Shown: positions 1 to 9,346, numbered from the stretch's first letter. The stretch is DNA of 64,000 nt from Candidatus Dechloromonas phosphorivorans (GCA_016714975.1 JADKBR010000001.1:62001-126000), one strand, 5' to 3'. The notes: generated by a model not told the origin, from the letters alone. Numbers and translations: made by a program.

Positions 1-999
1 GAAACGCATGAGTGAATCCTGCGCCTGATACCGACGTATCTGTATGTCGGGTGGCTCCAGTCGGGCGAGCGCCTTCTCCTTCATTGCGAGATCGGCTTCG
101 ACGTAGCGATGGGTGGTCGTCGCGCTCTCGTGCCCGAGCCATAGTGCGATCACGTTGAAGGGGACGCCCGACTGCAGCAGGTGCATTGCCGTGGTGTGGC
201 GCAGTACGTGCGGCGAGACCCGCTTCTTGAGGAGACTGGGTTCTTGAACGGCCGCGCGAGCAACAGCGAGATTCAGACGCTGAGCGACGTTGGATCGGGA
301 CATTGCTCGCCCATCACGGTTGGGCAGCAGGGCGGCCTCGCCGCGAAGCATCGGGTTCAGCCGCAGCCAGGCGCGAATCTCCACGACAGTACAAGCCCAC
401 AACGGCACCGACCGCAGCTTGCGCCCCTTGCCGTGCAGATGGACGCAGGCGGCGCCATCGAGGACGACGTCGACCACGCGCACACCAATGATCTCGGAGA
501 CCCGCGCGCCGGTGTTGTAGAGCATGGCCAACAGCAGATGGTCTCGCTGCGAAGACCAGCTTTCGCCGGGCTGCCCCAGCACCGCGACCATCTCCTTCCG
601 CGTGAGGTAGCCCAACATCGGCCGCTCGAAGCGTTTCATTGGAACCCCCAGGGCACGCTCGACCGCATGCAGCGAGGCCACGTCGCGCCGGCCGGCGAAT
701 TTCATGAACGCACGCAGCGCGGTCAGTCTCAGGTTGCGGCTGCGAACCCCGTTATGCCGCTCCTGCTCCAGGTGATCCAGGAACGCCAGGATCAGTTCGG
801 GCCGGATGTCGATCAACTGCAGGCTGGTCGGCGTCTTGCCCAGCTTGTGGCTGGCGAACTCCAGGAACAACATTAAGGCGTCGCGGTAGCAGGCGACCGT
901 GCGCGGGCTGACCGCCCGCTGCGCGACCAGATGCTCGGTGAAGAATTGTTGCACCAGCGCGGCGAACGACGGCGGATTGGGTGCGGTGGCGTTACGCAT
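1..999 (-). CDS. Tyrosine recombinase, third gene of RIT trio (RitC-like), cut by window edge
   Basis: Minus-strand reading frame from an ATG at 999 that stays open to base 1, so only the last few codons are likely missing (333 codons visible). The N-terminal half is a SAM-like core-binding domain (begins MRNATAPNPPSFAALVQQF). The catalytic domain shows NTGARVSE (Arg I), GKGRK (Lys), SPHVLRHTTA (His-x-x-Arg), LGHES (His) and THRYVEAD (Tyr nucleophile). The start overlaps the stop of the preceding recombinase gene by 8 bases (ATGCGTAA), which suggests coupled translation. The partners are two other recombinases rather than a cargo gene, which fits a RIT element and argues against a XerC/D housekeeping role. 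Confidence 0.85.
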   Translation of the reverse strand, partial: MRNATAPNPPSFAALVQQFFTEHLVAQRAVSPRTVACYRDALMLFLEFASHKLGKTPTSLQLIDIRPELILAFLDHLEQERHNGVRSRNLRLTALRAFMKFAGRRDVASLHAVERALGVPMKRFERPMLGYLTRKEMVAVLGQPGESWSSQRDHLLLAMLYNTGARVSEIIGVRVVDVVLDGAACVHLHGKGRKLRSVPLWACTVVEIRAWLRLNPMLRGEAALLPNRDGRAMSRSNVAQRLNLAVARAAVQEPSLLKKRVSPHVLRHTTAMHLLQSGVPFNVIALWLGHESATTTHRYVEADLAMKEKALARLEPPDIQIRRYQAQDSLMRF

Positions 1000-1969
1000 G
1001 GCGCACCTCCGACAGTGACATGAACGTCTCGAATCGCCCTGCGGCCAGCGCCATCAACTCCGGCACCGCCGAGAGATACCAGTAAGTGTTGGTTACCATC
1101 GCGTGTCCGACGTAGGTCGACAGCGATAGCATCGCTTGATCGACGTCCACCCCCTGTGCCTGCCATAGCACGATGCGGCGCACGACGAAGGTGTGCCTCA
1201 GGTCGTGGATGCGCGGTGCATGGTGAGCACCGCGGTTGAGCCAGCCCATCCGTTCGCGCAACTCAATGAAGACGCGATGCACTTGCCGGTCGCCCAGGGG
1301 CATTCCCCGCCGACGACCTCGCGTGCCGACGAAGAAGGGGGCCTCGTCCTGTGCGGATACGCCGGCCAGATCACGCCGCCCGCGATAGAGGCGCAGGGCT
1401 TCCACGGTGCTGGGATGCAGGGGAACCTGACGCGATTTGCCGAACTTGGCCAAGTGAATGGTGAGCATTCCCTGCTTGAGGTCGACGTCGGCGTTGGTCA
1501 GCGCCAGCGCCTCGGAAATCCGCATCCCGGTACTGGCAAGCAGGCCGAACAACGTCTCGTAGACGATGCCGCGCAGACTAGGCGCAGGCCCAAGCTGCCG
1601 CGCAGCGGCCAGCAGGTCGATGATCTCCTGCTCACTGTAAATATGTGGCGCCTGCCGATCAGGTAGACGACCGAAGATGGCATCGGCGGGAACCTCGCAT
1701 CCCGGCTCGAACTGGAGTAGCCAACGCATGAAGGAACGCAGCAACTTCAGCCGACGTGCCCAAGTTCGGGGATCACTGCTGGCGTGGCTGTCGGAGCGCG
1801 CCCAGTCAGCCATGACTTCAACGGTGATCGGGCCAACATGGCCGACGGCGTGGACATGGCGGGCGAAGCTGCGCAGGGCATAAGCCTGGGTGCGTGCGGA
1901 GAAGCCCAGACGGTGACGTTCATCCAGATAACGCTCGACCAGCGCTTGCAGGGTGGTGTCCGGGTTCAT
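992..1969 (-). CDS. Tyrosine recombinase, second gene of RIT trio (RitB-like)
   Basis: A 325-residue tyrosine recombinase. The catalytic domain carries STGMRISEAL (Arg I), AKFGKSRQVPLH (Lys), RIHDLRHTF (His-x-x-Arg), YVGHAM (His) and TNTYWYLS (Tyr). I chose the ATG at 1969 because it overlaps the upstream stop as ATGA and has a GGGAG ribosome site just before it; an in-frame start 18 bases further up is possible. It differs clearly in sequence from the other two recombinases, as usual for RIT trios, where the three proteins belong to separate subfamilies. It probably acts with both neighbours to move the element. Confidence 0.85.
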   Translation of the reverse strand: MNPDTTLQALVERYLDERHRLGFSARTQAYALRSFARHVHAVGHVGPITVEVMADWARSDSHASSDPRTWARRLKLLRSFMRWLLQFEPGCEVPADAIFGRLPDRQAPHIYSEQEIIDLLAAARQLGPAPSLRGIVYETLFGLLASTGMRISEALALTNADVDLKQGMLTIHLAKFGKSRQVPLHPSTVEALRLYRGRRDLAGVSAQDEAPFFVGTRGRRRGMPLGDRQVHRVFIELRERMGWLNRGAHHAPRIHDLRHTFVVRRIVLWQAQGVDVDQAMLSLSTYVGHAMVTNTYWYLSAVPELMALAAGRFETFMSLSEVRHA

Positions 1970-3219
1970 GCTGCGCTCCCCGGCCACGGCAGGGCGACCG
2001 CGGTGAGTTTGCGGCTGTCGAGCTTGGCGTAAATCATCGTGGTGTTGAGCGAGCGGTGGCGCAATACGTCGGCCACCTCCTTGAGCGAAGCGCCGCCTGC
2101 CAGCAATCGGTTGGCCATAGTGTGGCGCAGCAGGTGCGAGCGGGTGTAGGGCAATCCGGCGCGCGCGAAGGCCTGGCGAATCGCCTTGCGTACGAGGTCC
2201 GGACCGACGGGTTCACCGCGCGGCGTGTGGTGGCGGACGAAGACCGCGCGATTGTGGGTCTTGGGGCGTTCCTGTTCCAGGTAAGCCGCGAGGGCCGCGC
2301 CGGTGGTCGCTGGCAGCGGCAGGACGTCTTCACGGCGGCCCTTGGTGTGGCGCAGCGTAATCGTGCCAGCGCGCCAGTCGATGTCGTCGAGGCTGATGTG
2401 GGCGATCTCGCCGCTGCGAAGTCCGAGGTCCAAGGCACAGCGCACAATGGCGTCGGCGCGTCGTAGAGAGCGGCCCGGTTTGCCGAGCGAGGCGACCAGT
2501 TGCTCGACTTCCTCGGTCGTGAGCGTCTTGGGAAGCGAGGACAACTGCCAGTTGGCCGGGTAGGACAGCACGCCGATCAACCCATGCACCGGATCGCCCA
2601 GGGAACCGCGGTAGCGGAAGTACCCGCGTAGCGACGCAATCACCGTGCCGGCGCTTGCCGGTTTGCTGTAAAGCTTGGCCTGTTGCGCAAAGAAGTCACG
2701 AACCTGGTCAGGCTCGATCGCGGCGATGTCGATGGCGGCGTTGCCGAAGTGGGAGGTCAGCAGCCGCCCCACAATCCGCAAAACCGCTTCCCGGGTCTTG
2801 GGTGCCAAACCGCGCACATGGTCCATGTAAGCATCGTAGCGGCGGAGTTCCTCGTCCACCGGCGTCGAACTCAGCGTTGCTGGAGCAATGGCACCCCGAG
2901 CGCGCAACACAACCAAGAGATGACCCAGAGCGGCGCTCAGCGTACGACGATCTCGCTGAACCGGGCCGGAGCAGCGGCATCGCGGCAGATGCTTATCAAG
3001 AAATTTGGCTACCAGTGCTTCGTCGATGCTTTGCAAGCGTAGTCGGCGACTGTGTATCCATTGTGCAAAGTGGCTAACAACGCCGAGATAGTTGGAGAAC
3101 GTGTTCGCTGCGTAGTCGCGGTTTGCCAGGTACAGCATGTACGCATCGATGTGCGAGGCGAGAGGCTCTTTGGCGAGCCAATCGATGCTGGAGTGCTCGG
3201 ATGAACGTGTGTTTCCCAT
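1966..3219 (-). CDS. Tyrosine recombinase, first gene of RIT trio (RitA-like)
   Basis: A 417-residue recombinase, longest of the three, with an extended N-terminal part (begins MGNTRSSEHSSIDWLAKEP) before the core-binding domain. Catalytic residues are visible in LGLRSGEIAH (Arg I), HTKGRRED (Lys), SHLLRHTMAN (His-x-x-Arg), LRHRS (His) and MIYAKLD (Tyr). The ATG at 3219 is preceded by AGGAG at a good distance; a GTG 27 bases upstream is in frame but has a worse context. Its stop overlaps the next start as ATGA. It is the promoter-proximal gene of the trio. Confidence 0.87.
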   Translation of the reverse strand: MGNTRSSEHSSIDWLAKEPLASHIDAYMLYLANRDYAANTFSNYLGVVSHFAQWIHSRRLRLQSIDEALVAKFLDKHLPRCRCSGPVQRDRRTLSAALGHLLVVLRARGAIAPATLSSTPVDEELRRYDAYMDHVRGLAPKTREAVLRIVGRLLTSHFGNAAIDIAAIEPDQVRDFFAQQAKLYSKPASAGTVIASLRGYFRYRGSLGDPVHGLIGVLSYPANWQLSSLPKTLTTEEVEQLVASLGKPGRSLRRADAIVRCALDLGLRSGEIAHISLDDIDWRAGTITLRHTKGRREDVLPLPATTGAALAAYLEQERPKTHNRAVFVRHHTPRGEPVGPDLVRKAIRQAFARAGLPYTRSHLLRHTMANRLLAGGASLKEVADVLRHRSLNTTMIYAKLDSRKLTAVALPWPGSAA

Positions 3220-3232
3220 GGTGGTCTCCTGA

Positions 3233-3247
3233 AGTGGGACCCCCACT
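3233..3247. repeat. Short perfect inverted repeat upstream of the RIT trio
   Basis: AGTGGG and CCCACT are separated by three bases, 14 bases upstream of the first recombinase start. It could be an operator for the trio or part of the element terminus. I cannot decide between these without the other end of the element. Confidence 0.4.
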
Positions 3248-3713
3248 GAACAAAATAGTCAAAACTATGTCCAGATCTACGCCGATCTACTTGGCCCAAG
3301 CCCGCGCCAGAACTGAATCGGCCAACCTCTATTCTTCCAACCTGCGCATAGTTGGGATGTGCACATAGGGGTCGTCTGCTATTGAACGACCTGTAAACCT
3401 GAATGGCAGCAAACCGGCGAAGAGCTGACTGGACCAAGGCTGACAAACACATTTCAGTCTCAGCGGCAAGTTCAGACTGATTCCTGCCTGCTGACAATGG
3501 CATACGCAGTGGCCGGCCCAATCGGCTTGCTGCCGTTCGACTTCAGCTTGGCCGCATGAGGGCCGCGTGCCCATTGCCACCACTCGACGAAATTGGAAGC
3601 GGCCATTGGTGCCACGCATCCAGAATTCGGAAGCGGCCGTTCGTTATGCCTTGCGCTATCCCGGCCTGAAAGGCCTTTTGGATTTCCTGTCCTTGATCAA
3701 ATATTCCAGCGAT
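3248..3713. other. Non-coding interval with dispersed-repeat sequence
   Basis: I see no convincing gene. Possible frames here have no ribosome site and atypical composition. The right part (3595-3643) aligns with 53041-53089 (see the repeat entries). The ATTGAACGACC stretch near 3380 recurs near 57073. I read the interval as a pile of dispersed intergenic repeat pieces flanking the RIT element. Confidence 0.5.
3595..3643. repeat. Dispersed intergenic repeat, copy A
   Basis: A 49-base segment starting GGAAGCGGCCATTG and ending CGGCCGTTCG aligns along its whole length with 53041-53089, which starts GGAAGCAGCCATTC and ends with the same ten bases. Both copies lie outside genes and next to mobile or rearranged DNA. 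Confidence 0.55.
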
Positions 3714-4568
3714 TCAGGCCAGCAAGTTCACTTGCACATTCACCCGCATCGTCGGCGTTGCGTTGCCTAGCCCGGTGAAACTGCCAGAGACCGGAGGCAC
3801 TGTTTCAGGGTCACGCGCAACCGCGACTGCAATATGCTGGCTGCCGGTTACCACACCAGAAGTTGGATCGAAGCCTTTCCACCCCGTTCCCGGCAGGTAG
3901 ATCTCCGCCCAGGCATGGGTAGTCGCATTACCCGCCTCTGTCGCTGGGTCATGTAAATACCCGCTGACAAAGCGACTGGCCAAACCAAGGCAGCGGCAAG
4001 CCTCAATGAAAAGCGTGGCGTAGTCGCGGCAAGATCCACTGCGCTGGGCCAGCGTCTGCGCGGGTGACTGGACACCGGGTTCTTCTCTCACTTGATAGCG
4101 AAACTGGTTGCTGATCGCCTGATTCAACTTCACCAGCAAGCCAAAGGTCTCCATGCCGTATAACCCGAACTGCAGCAGCCAGTTGTTGATAATTTGTTGA
4201 TCGTTGAAGAAAACCAGCCGCTGAAAGGCCGCCAGGTCAACTTGCTCGCCCCCCGCATACAAGAATGGGTAATACACCGCATAGTCATCAACGAGGAAGG
4301 CAAAAGGCGCTTGCTCGAAATGCTGGATGACGACATCGCTGGCGATGATCAATTTGTCCGAGCGCCCCGGGAAGTTGACAACCGCCAGGGAGTTGTCGAA
4401 CACATCACGTTGCCATTTGATATGGGGCGTAGGTGTGATTTGCAACCTGGAAGTCTCGATACGCACGTCATGCCCTTCACGTGGACGCAGCAAGAGTCTG
4501 TGCTGGTTGAGCGTCACCTGAGTTGGGAACAGATATTCCGTCAGATGTTGAATGCGCAATCTCTGCAT
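3714..4568 (-). CDS. Transglutaminase-like cysteine peptidase family protein
   Basis: A 284-residue protein with the bacterial transglutaminase N-terminal beta region (MQRLRIQHLTEYLF) followed by a transglutaminase core. The triad is visible: Cys in QRSGSCRDYA, His in TTHAWAEIYLPG and Asp in GFDPTSG. There is no signal peptide, so it is probably cytoplasmic. In this family such proteins often sit with circularly permuted ATP-grasp and alpha-E genes and are thought to work in peptide cross-linking or cleavage; those partners are absent here. I chose ATG 4568 over a TTG two codons upstream. The gene lies 11 bases after a second transglutaminase gene, so the two are probably co-transcribed. Confidence 0.85.
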   Translation of the reverse strand: MQRLRIQHLTEYLFPTQVTLNQHRLLLRPREGHDVRIETSRLQITPTPHIKWQRDVFDNSLAVVNFPGRSDKLIIASDVVIQHFEQAPFAFLVDDYAVYYPFLYAGGEQVDLAAFQRLVFFNDQQIINNWLLQFGLYGMETFGLLVKLNQAISNQFRYQVREEPGVQSPAQTLAQRSGSCRDYATLFIEACRCLGLASRFVSGYLHDPATEAGNATTHAWAEIYLPGTGWKGFDPTSGVVTGSQHIAVAVARDPETVPPVSGSFTGLGNATPTMRVNVQVNLLA

Positions 4569-4579
4569 CGTCAAAAGCT

Positions 4580-5377
4580 CTAATCCGGTGCTGAATCCAG
4601 CATCTCAACGTGAACCGACATTTCCCGGGGAAACAAGGCTGGACCAAACTGGTTGAATATGGCCACGTCGGCGGCATCGCGTCCATAGGCTACGGTGACG
4701 CGTCCGCCTCTGGGCTGAGGCTGGGTTGCATCGAAAATATACCAGCGCCCCCCAACGTAAGCTTCGAACCAGGCATGAAAATCCATGGGTTCGAGTTCAT
4801 ACAGGTAACCAACAACCATGCGTGCCGGGATGCACAGGCCGCGGCATAACGCTATGCCAAGATGCGCCAAGTCACGGCACACCCCTTCGCAGTGCTGATT
4901 GACCTCTACTGCAGATAGCTGAAATTGGGTAGATTCCGAATTGAAATGAATGTGGTCACGTATCCAATTGACTATTGCAACCACTTGATCATAGCCTGGC
5001 ACAACGCCGGCGACAATTTCCTGAGCAAGCTCTATAAACCTTTCCGACTCGCAATAGCGTGAAGGCAAGAGATAATTGAGAACCCCGTCAGGCAAGTTCT
5101 GCACATCCTCGAAAGGCGCGCCCGGACTGACGCTGACGCTATCAGCAGTCAGGATGTCGGCGGACGTGCGTATCGAGAACTCGCCCGGCGGGGCGACCAC
5201 GCGCTGGCAGAGATTGCCATAATTGTCGGTATATTCCATAGCAAGTACGCTGGGCTTCAAGGTGTACGACTCGCGCGCTACCCATTGATGCAAGCCGCTA
5301 CGCGGACGAAGCATGAGGATGAAAGGCGTGGCTATGCTCACGTCGAAGGTGATATTGCATCCAGTACGAAGCCACAC
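4580..5377 (-). CDS. Second transglutaminase-like protein
   Basis: A 265-residue transglutaminase-core protein of a different subgroup from its downstream neighbour. The N-terminus (MWLRTGCNITFDVSIATPF) is typical of a family of proteobacterial transglutaminase-like proteins. The triad residues are Cys in CEGVCRDLAH, His in MDFHAWFEAY and Asp in IFDATQPQ. The start is a GTG at 5377 with GGGA upstream. The product lacks a signal peptide. Substrate unknown. Together the two genes form a probable two-gene operon. Confidence 0.83.
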   Translation of the reverse strand: MWLRTGCNITFDVSIATPFILMLRPRSGLHQWVARESYTLKPSVLAMEYTDNYGNLCQRVVAPPGEFSIRTSADILTADSVSVSPGAPFEDVQNLPDGVLNYLLPSRYCESERFIELAQEIVAGVVPGYDQVVAIVNWIRDHIHFNSESTQFQLSAVEVNQHCEGVCRDLAHLGIALCRGLCIPARMVVGYLYELEPMDFHAWFEAYVGGRWYIFDATQPQPRGGRVTVAYGRDAADVAIFNQFGPALFPREMSVHVEMLDSAPD

Positions 5378-5894
5378 AGCTGTTTTCCCTTTTGTTTGCC
5401 CATGTGCCCTCGGCGCATCAACCGCGGGGCCAGGTGCCGTCCACCATCCGAATCAGATTCTATCCGTTGGAGCGGCGGGTGGACTCAGTAATCTGCCGAT
5501 CAGAGCGGCGCGCCTACAGTGCCGTGAATGGCTCCACCCGCTGCATTGCTGACGGTGGGGCGCAAAACCTGAACGGCTGTTGAGGGTCGTCAGCACTCGG
5601 TGATGAATTGCCGCTTCCTGGAAGCGAAACTTCATTGACCGCTTTTCGGCGACGAACTCGACGGGAGGTCGGGCGCATCACGGCAGTGTGCCGACGTATG
5701 TGCAAAAGTTTCCGCCGCTGCCACCTCCCACAATCGTGGCAAAAGCACCGGGGCGACGGACCACGTGACCACGTAGCTGATACCATCAGGCTGGCAACAA
5801 TAGGTTACATAGGTCGAATCTCGCCGTGCCATGGGCGCGGACACGGACGAGCCGCCGCTTTGCGCCGTTCGTCGCCACCTGAAGGGAGACTGCC
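5378..5894. other. Intergenic region between transglutaminase and cupin genes
   Basis: About 500 bases between divergently oriented genes, so it must hold both promoters. Several frames are open but none has a ribosome site together with a recognisable product. The part near 5600-5650 contains GGAAGCG/CATTGACCGCTTTT pieces that loosely resemble the dispersed repeats at 3595 and 53041. A good ribosome site (AAGGGAG) lies just before the cupin start. Confidence 0.4.
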
Positions 5895-6344
5895 ATGTAT
5901 TCCTCGAAATATCTCTGGGCCATTTCCGTCGTAGCTCTCGCTCTTGCCGTGCCACCTGGTTACGCACAGGATTCCGGGTTTGTCGTCACGCCATCCGAAC
6001 TGCAGTGGAAGCCCGGAGATGTGCCGGGCCTCGAATCCGCCCCGGTAATCGGCAGCATGTTCAAGGCGGGCCCTTACGTCGCCATGGTGAAGTTCCCTGC
6101 CAATTTCACCGTGCGTCCGCACAGCCATCCTGAAGCGAGGCAATACACGATCATTTCCGGCACCTGGTATATCGGTTGGGGTTCCACCCTCGACGAGAGC
6201 AAGCTCAAGGCCCTGCCGCCCGGCAGTTTCTATACGGAACCTGCCAACGTGCCTCATTTCGTGGTCACCAAGGGGGAGCCGGTAATCATTCAGGTCAGTG
6301 GCACCGGACCTTCGGCCAGCGATTTCATTGCGCCTGGCAAGTAA
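5895..6344 (+). CDS. Secreted single-domain cupin protein
   Basis: A 149-residue protein with a clear N-terminal signal peptide (MYSSKYLWAISVVALALAV, predicted cut after GYAQ). The cupin beta-barrel has metal-ligand motifs HSHPEARQ and PHFVV. Cupins of this size bind a metal and may act as small-molecule isomerases, dioxygenases or sensors; the sequence does not say which. It is a single gene with AAGGGAG upstream. Its export suggests a periplasmic role. I do not assign a gene name. Confidence 0.8.
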   Translation: MYSSKYLWAISVVALALAVPPGYAQDSGFVVTPSELQWKPGDVPGLESAPVIGSMFKAGPYVAMVKFPANFTVRPHSHPEARQYTIISGTWYIGWGSTLDESKLKALPPGSFYTEPANVPHFVVTKGEPVIIQVSGTGPSASDFIAPGK

Positions 6345-6530
6345 GACAATCAGATGGATCAGGCTCCGTAAAGTGGATGAACCGCTCGCGCAAGCCTCTG
6401 GGGACATTGCCCCCACTTCTGCGCTTTCCTGGTTCTCGACTTCACCACTTCGGCTCCGTAGGGCAGCTTGCCTGAGAGCATCTGGCAAGCGATGACACTG
6501 CGTTTGTTTTTTGTTTCTGACGAGCGGCAG

Positions 6531-6842
6531 TCAAACGGCTAAAAAAACCTGGCCGCTTTCGAGCTTCACTTCGAACTTGGCGCAGGAACCCACATCAGGC
6601 GCGACGGCATGGCCGTCTTCCAAACCGATGTTCCAGCCATGCAGCGGGCAGGTCACCCGCTTGCCATGAACGATGCCTTGTGACAATGGCCCGCCCTTGT
6701 GCGGGCACTTGTCGTGCATGGCGAAAACCTCGTCGTCGGAAGTGCGGAAGATGGCGATGTCGCCACCCGTGGATGGCTTGACGATGCGCGAACCCAGTTG
6801 CGGGATGTCTTCCAGCTTGCAGATCGGTTTCCAGTTGCTCAT
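6531..6842 (-). CDS. nirD: Nitrite reductase (NADH) small subunit
   Basis: A 103-residue Rieske-type protein. The two cluster-binding motifs are CPHKGG and CPLHGW, as in NirD. NirD is the small partner of the cytoplasmic NADH-dependent nitrite reductase, which makes ammonium. The start at 6842 (MSNWKPICKLED) follows a GAGGA site; a longer in-frame extension upstream would run into the nirB coding end and is rejected. It is 56 bases downstream of nirB on the same strand. Confidence 0.93.
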   Translation of the reverse strand: MSNWKPICKLEDIPQLGSRIVKPSTGGDIAIFRTSDDEVFAMHDKCPHKGGPLSQGIVHGKRVTCPLHGWNIGLEDGHAVAPDVGSCAKFEVKLESGQVFLAV

Positions 6843-6898
6843 TTTTCTGTCCTCGTTTTCGGGCTTTTTCAGGCGTCGACCCTGGGGCCAGCCGTTGC

Positions 6899-9346
6899 TC
6901 AGATGGCCGCAACAGCGATGGGGATGAACTGCTTGATCGCTTCCGGCTCGCGCGAGGTCGCCCACGGATCCCTGGCATCCTTCAGCGAATCGAGGAGGCG
7001 CGCATGGAGCGCCTTGCGGCCGTCGTCGTCCTCGACGATCTTGCCCTTGACGTAATCCATGCCGACGCGTTCCAGCCAGTGGCAGGTGCGCTCGAGATAC
7101 CAGCCCTCTTCACGGTAGATCTGCAGGAAGGCGCCGGAATACTCCATGACCTCCTCGTCCGATTTCACCTTGCACAGAAACTGCGCGACCTCGGTCTTGA
7201 TGCCGCCGTTGCCACCGATGTAGATCTCGTAGCCGGAATCGACGCCGATCACGCCGACATCCTTGATCCCGGCTTCGGCGCAATTGCGCGGACAACCGGA
7301 AACGGCCAGCTTGACTTTGTGCGGCGCGTACATGTCGAACAGCATCTTTTCCAGCTTGACGCCCATGTCCATCGCCAGTTGGGTGCCGAAGCGGCAGTGT
7401 TCGGCACCGACGCAGGTCTTCACGGTGCGGATCGACTTGCCGTAGGCGTGGCCGGAGACCATGCCGGCGGCGTTGAGGTCGGCCCACATTTTCGGCAGGT
7501 CTTCCTTCTTCACCCCAAGCAGGTCGATGCGCTGGCCACCGGTCACCTTCACCGTCGGCACGTTGTACTTCTCGGCGGCATCGGCGATCGCGCGCAGCTC
7601 GTTGGGTGTCGTCAGGCCGCCCCACATGCGCGGCACGACCGAGTAGGTGCCGTCCTTCTGGATGTTCGCGTGCGAGCGTTCATTGATGAAGCGCGACTGC
7701 GGATCGTCCTTCGCCTCGTGCGGCCAGGTCGAGATCAGGTAATAGTTGAGCGCGGGACGGCACTTGTCGCAACCGTTCGGCGTCTTCCACTCGAGAAAGG
7801 ACATGACTTGCGGGATGCTGATCAGGTGTTGCTCGCGGATGCCCTTGCGCACCTGGTCGTGGCTGTGATCGGTGCAGCCGCAGACCGGCTTCTTGTCGGA
7901 AGCGGCCGGCGAGTAGGCGCCGCCAATGGTCGAGGCGAGAATCTGCTCAACCAGACCGGCACAGGAACCGCAGGACGATGCCGCCTTGGTGTGTTTCTTG
8001 ACCTCGTCCAGCGTGAACAGGCCCTTTTCCTTGATCGCCTTGATGATGACGCCCTTGGAAACGCCGTTGCAGCCGCAAACCTCGGCACTGTCGGCCATCA
8101 AAGCGGCCTTGCTGTTGCCGGCATGGCCGACGTCACCGACCAGCGATTGGCCGAAGATAAGTTGATCGCGGATTTCGTGGATGTCGCGGCCGTCCTTGAG
8201 CAACTGGAAGTACCACGGTCCATCCGCCGTGTCGCCGTACATGACGCCACCGACCAGCTTGTTGTCCTTGATTACCAGCTTCTTGTACACGCCGCCAGAC
8301 GGGTCAGTGAGGATGATTTCCTCGGTATCCTTGCTGCCCATGTAGTCGCCGGCCGAGAAGAGGTCGATGCCGGTGACCTTGAGTTTGGTCGAGGTGACCG
8401 AACCGGTGTAACGCCCGATGCCGTAGCCGGCGAGATGGTTGGCGGCGACTTTGGCCTGTTCGAAGAGGGGAGCGACCAGGCCGTAGGCGATGCCGCGGTG
8501 GCTGACGCATTCACCAACCGCGTAGATCTTCGGATCGTACGTCTGCATCGTGTCGTTCACGACGATGCCGCGATTGCAGTAGATGCCGGACGCTTCAGCC
8601 AGCGCGTAGTTCGGGCGAATGCCGGCTGCCATGACCACCAAGTCGGCCGGGATCTGCATGCCGTCCTTGAAACGCACTGCGGCGACGCGACCGCTTTCGC
8701 CCTGGACCAGGATCTCGGTCTGCTTCTGGAGCAGGAACTTGAGGCCCTTGTCCTCGAGCGACTTCTGCAGCATCCTGCCAGCCACTTCGTCGAGCTGGCG
8801 TTCCAGCAGCCACGGGCCGAGGTGCACCACGGTCACGTCCATGCCGCGCAGCTTGAGGCCGTTCGCGGCTTCGAGACCGAGCAGTCCGCCACCGATGACC
8901 ACCGCGTGCCGGTGCAGGCGGGCGGCTTCGATCATCTCGTCGGTGTCCTTGATGTCGCGGTAACCGATGACGCCGGGCAGGTCGTTACCGGGAATCGGCA
9001 GGATGAAGGGGTTCGAACCGGTCGCGATCAGCAACCGATCGTAGTATTCCTCGCTGCCGTCGTCGGCGATCACCTTGCGCTTGACGCGGTCGATCTTGCT
9101 GATGTTCCTACCGGTATGCAGCGCTATGCCCTTTCCCCGGTACCAGTCGAGTTCGTTGAGAACGATCTCCTGGATGGTCATTTCGCCGGCCAGCACCGGC
9201 GAAAGCAGGATGCGGTTGTAGTTCGGGTGGGGCTCGCCACCGAAGATCGTGATGTCGTAGTAATCCGGCTTGATCTTCAGCAGTTCTTCAACGGTCCGGA
9301 CACCGGCCATGCCATTGCCGATCAGGACGAGACGGGGTTTGCTCAT
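6899..9346 (-). CDS. nirB: Nitrite reductase (NADH) large subunit
   Basis: An 815-residue protein with the full NirB domain order. It has an N-terminal FAD/NAD oxidoreductase (GNGMAGVRTVEELL near the start, VIGGGLLGLEAANGL in the middle), a BFD-like [2Fe-2S] domain (CGCNGV with CGSCAG) and a C-terminal siroheme/[4Fe-4S] reductase domain with CVGAEHCRFG (C-x5-C) and SGCPRNC (C-x3-C). It reduces nitrite to ammonium with NADH for nitrogen assimilation or detoxification. The start at 9346 has TGGAG upstream. nirD follows, but no nitrate reductase or nitrate/nitrite transporter gene is adjacent, unlike many relatives. Confidence 0.96.
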   Translation of the reverse strand: MSKPRLVLIGNGMAGVRTVEELLKIKPDYYDITIFGGEPHPNYNRILLSPVLAGEMTIQEIVLNELDWYRGKGIALHTGRNISKIDRVKRKVIADDGSEEYYDRLLIATGSNPFILPIPGNDLPGVIGYRDIKDTDEMIEAARLHRHAVVIGGGLLGLEAANGLKLRGMDVTVVHLGPWLLERQLDEVAGRMLQKSLEDKGLKFLLQKQTEILVQGESGRVAAVRFKDGMQIPADLVVMAAGIRPNYALAEASGIYCNRGIVVNDTMQTYDPKIYAVGECVSHRGIAYGLVAPLFEQAKVAANHLAGYGIGRYTGSVTSTKLKVTGIDLFSAGDYMGSKDTEEIILTDPSGGVYKKLVIKDNKLVGGVMYGDTADGPWYFQLLKDGRDIHEIRDQLIFGQSLVGDVGHAGNSKAALMADSAEVCGCNGVSKGVIIKAIKEKGLFTLDEVKKHTKAASSCGSCAGLVEQILASTIGGAYSPAASDKKPVCGCTDHSHDQVRKGIREQHLISIPQVMSFLEWKTPNGCDKCRPALNYYLISTWPHEAKDDPQSRFINERSHANIQKDGTYSVVPRMWGGLTTPNELRAIADAAEKYNVPTVKVTGGQRIDLLGVKKEDLPKMWADLNAAGMVSGHAYGKSIRTVKTCVGAEHCRFGTQLAMDMGVKLEKMLFDMYAPHKVKLAVSGCPRNCAEAGIKDVGVIGVDSGYEIYIGGNGGIKTEVAQFLCKVKSDEEVMEYSGAFLQIYREEGWYLERTCHWLERVGMDYVKGKIVEDDDGRKALHARLLDSLKDARDPWATSREPEAIKQFIPIAVAAI

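Larger units (their letters stand above)
1..3219 (-). mobile_element. RIT (recombinase-in-trio) element, partial at left edge
   Basis: Three tyrosine recombinase genes lie head to tail on the minus strand and overlap by 4 and 8 bases. Each has a complete R/K/HxxR/H/Y set. Three consecutive, overlapping, non-identical tyrosine recombinases define RIT elements, which are known from many proteobacteria. Upstream of the first gene is a short perfect inverted repeat (AGTGGG at 3233-3238, CCCACT at 3242-3247) that could belong to the element end or be an operator. The other end lies outside the window, so element boundaries and target duplication cannot be read. Confidence 0.8.

Noticed and set aside
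3329..3619. Minus-strand 96-codon frame between the RIT trio and the transglutaminases
   Set aside because: No ribosome site, odd composition, and it lies in repeat sequence that recurs elsewhere.
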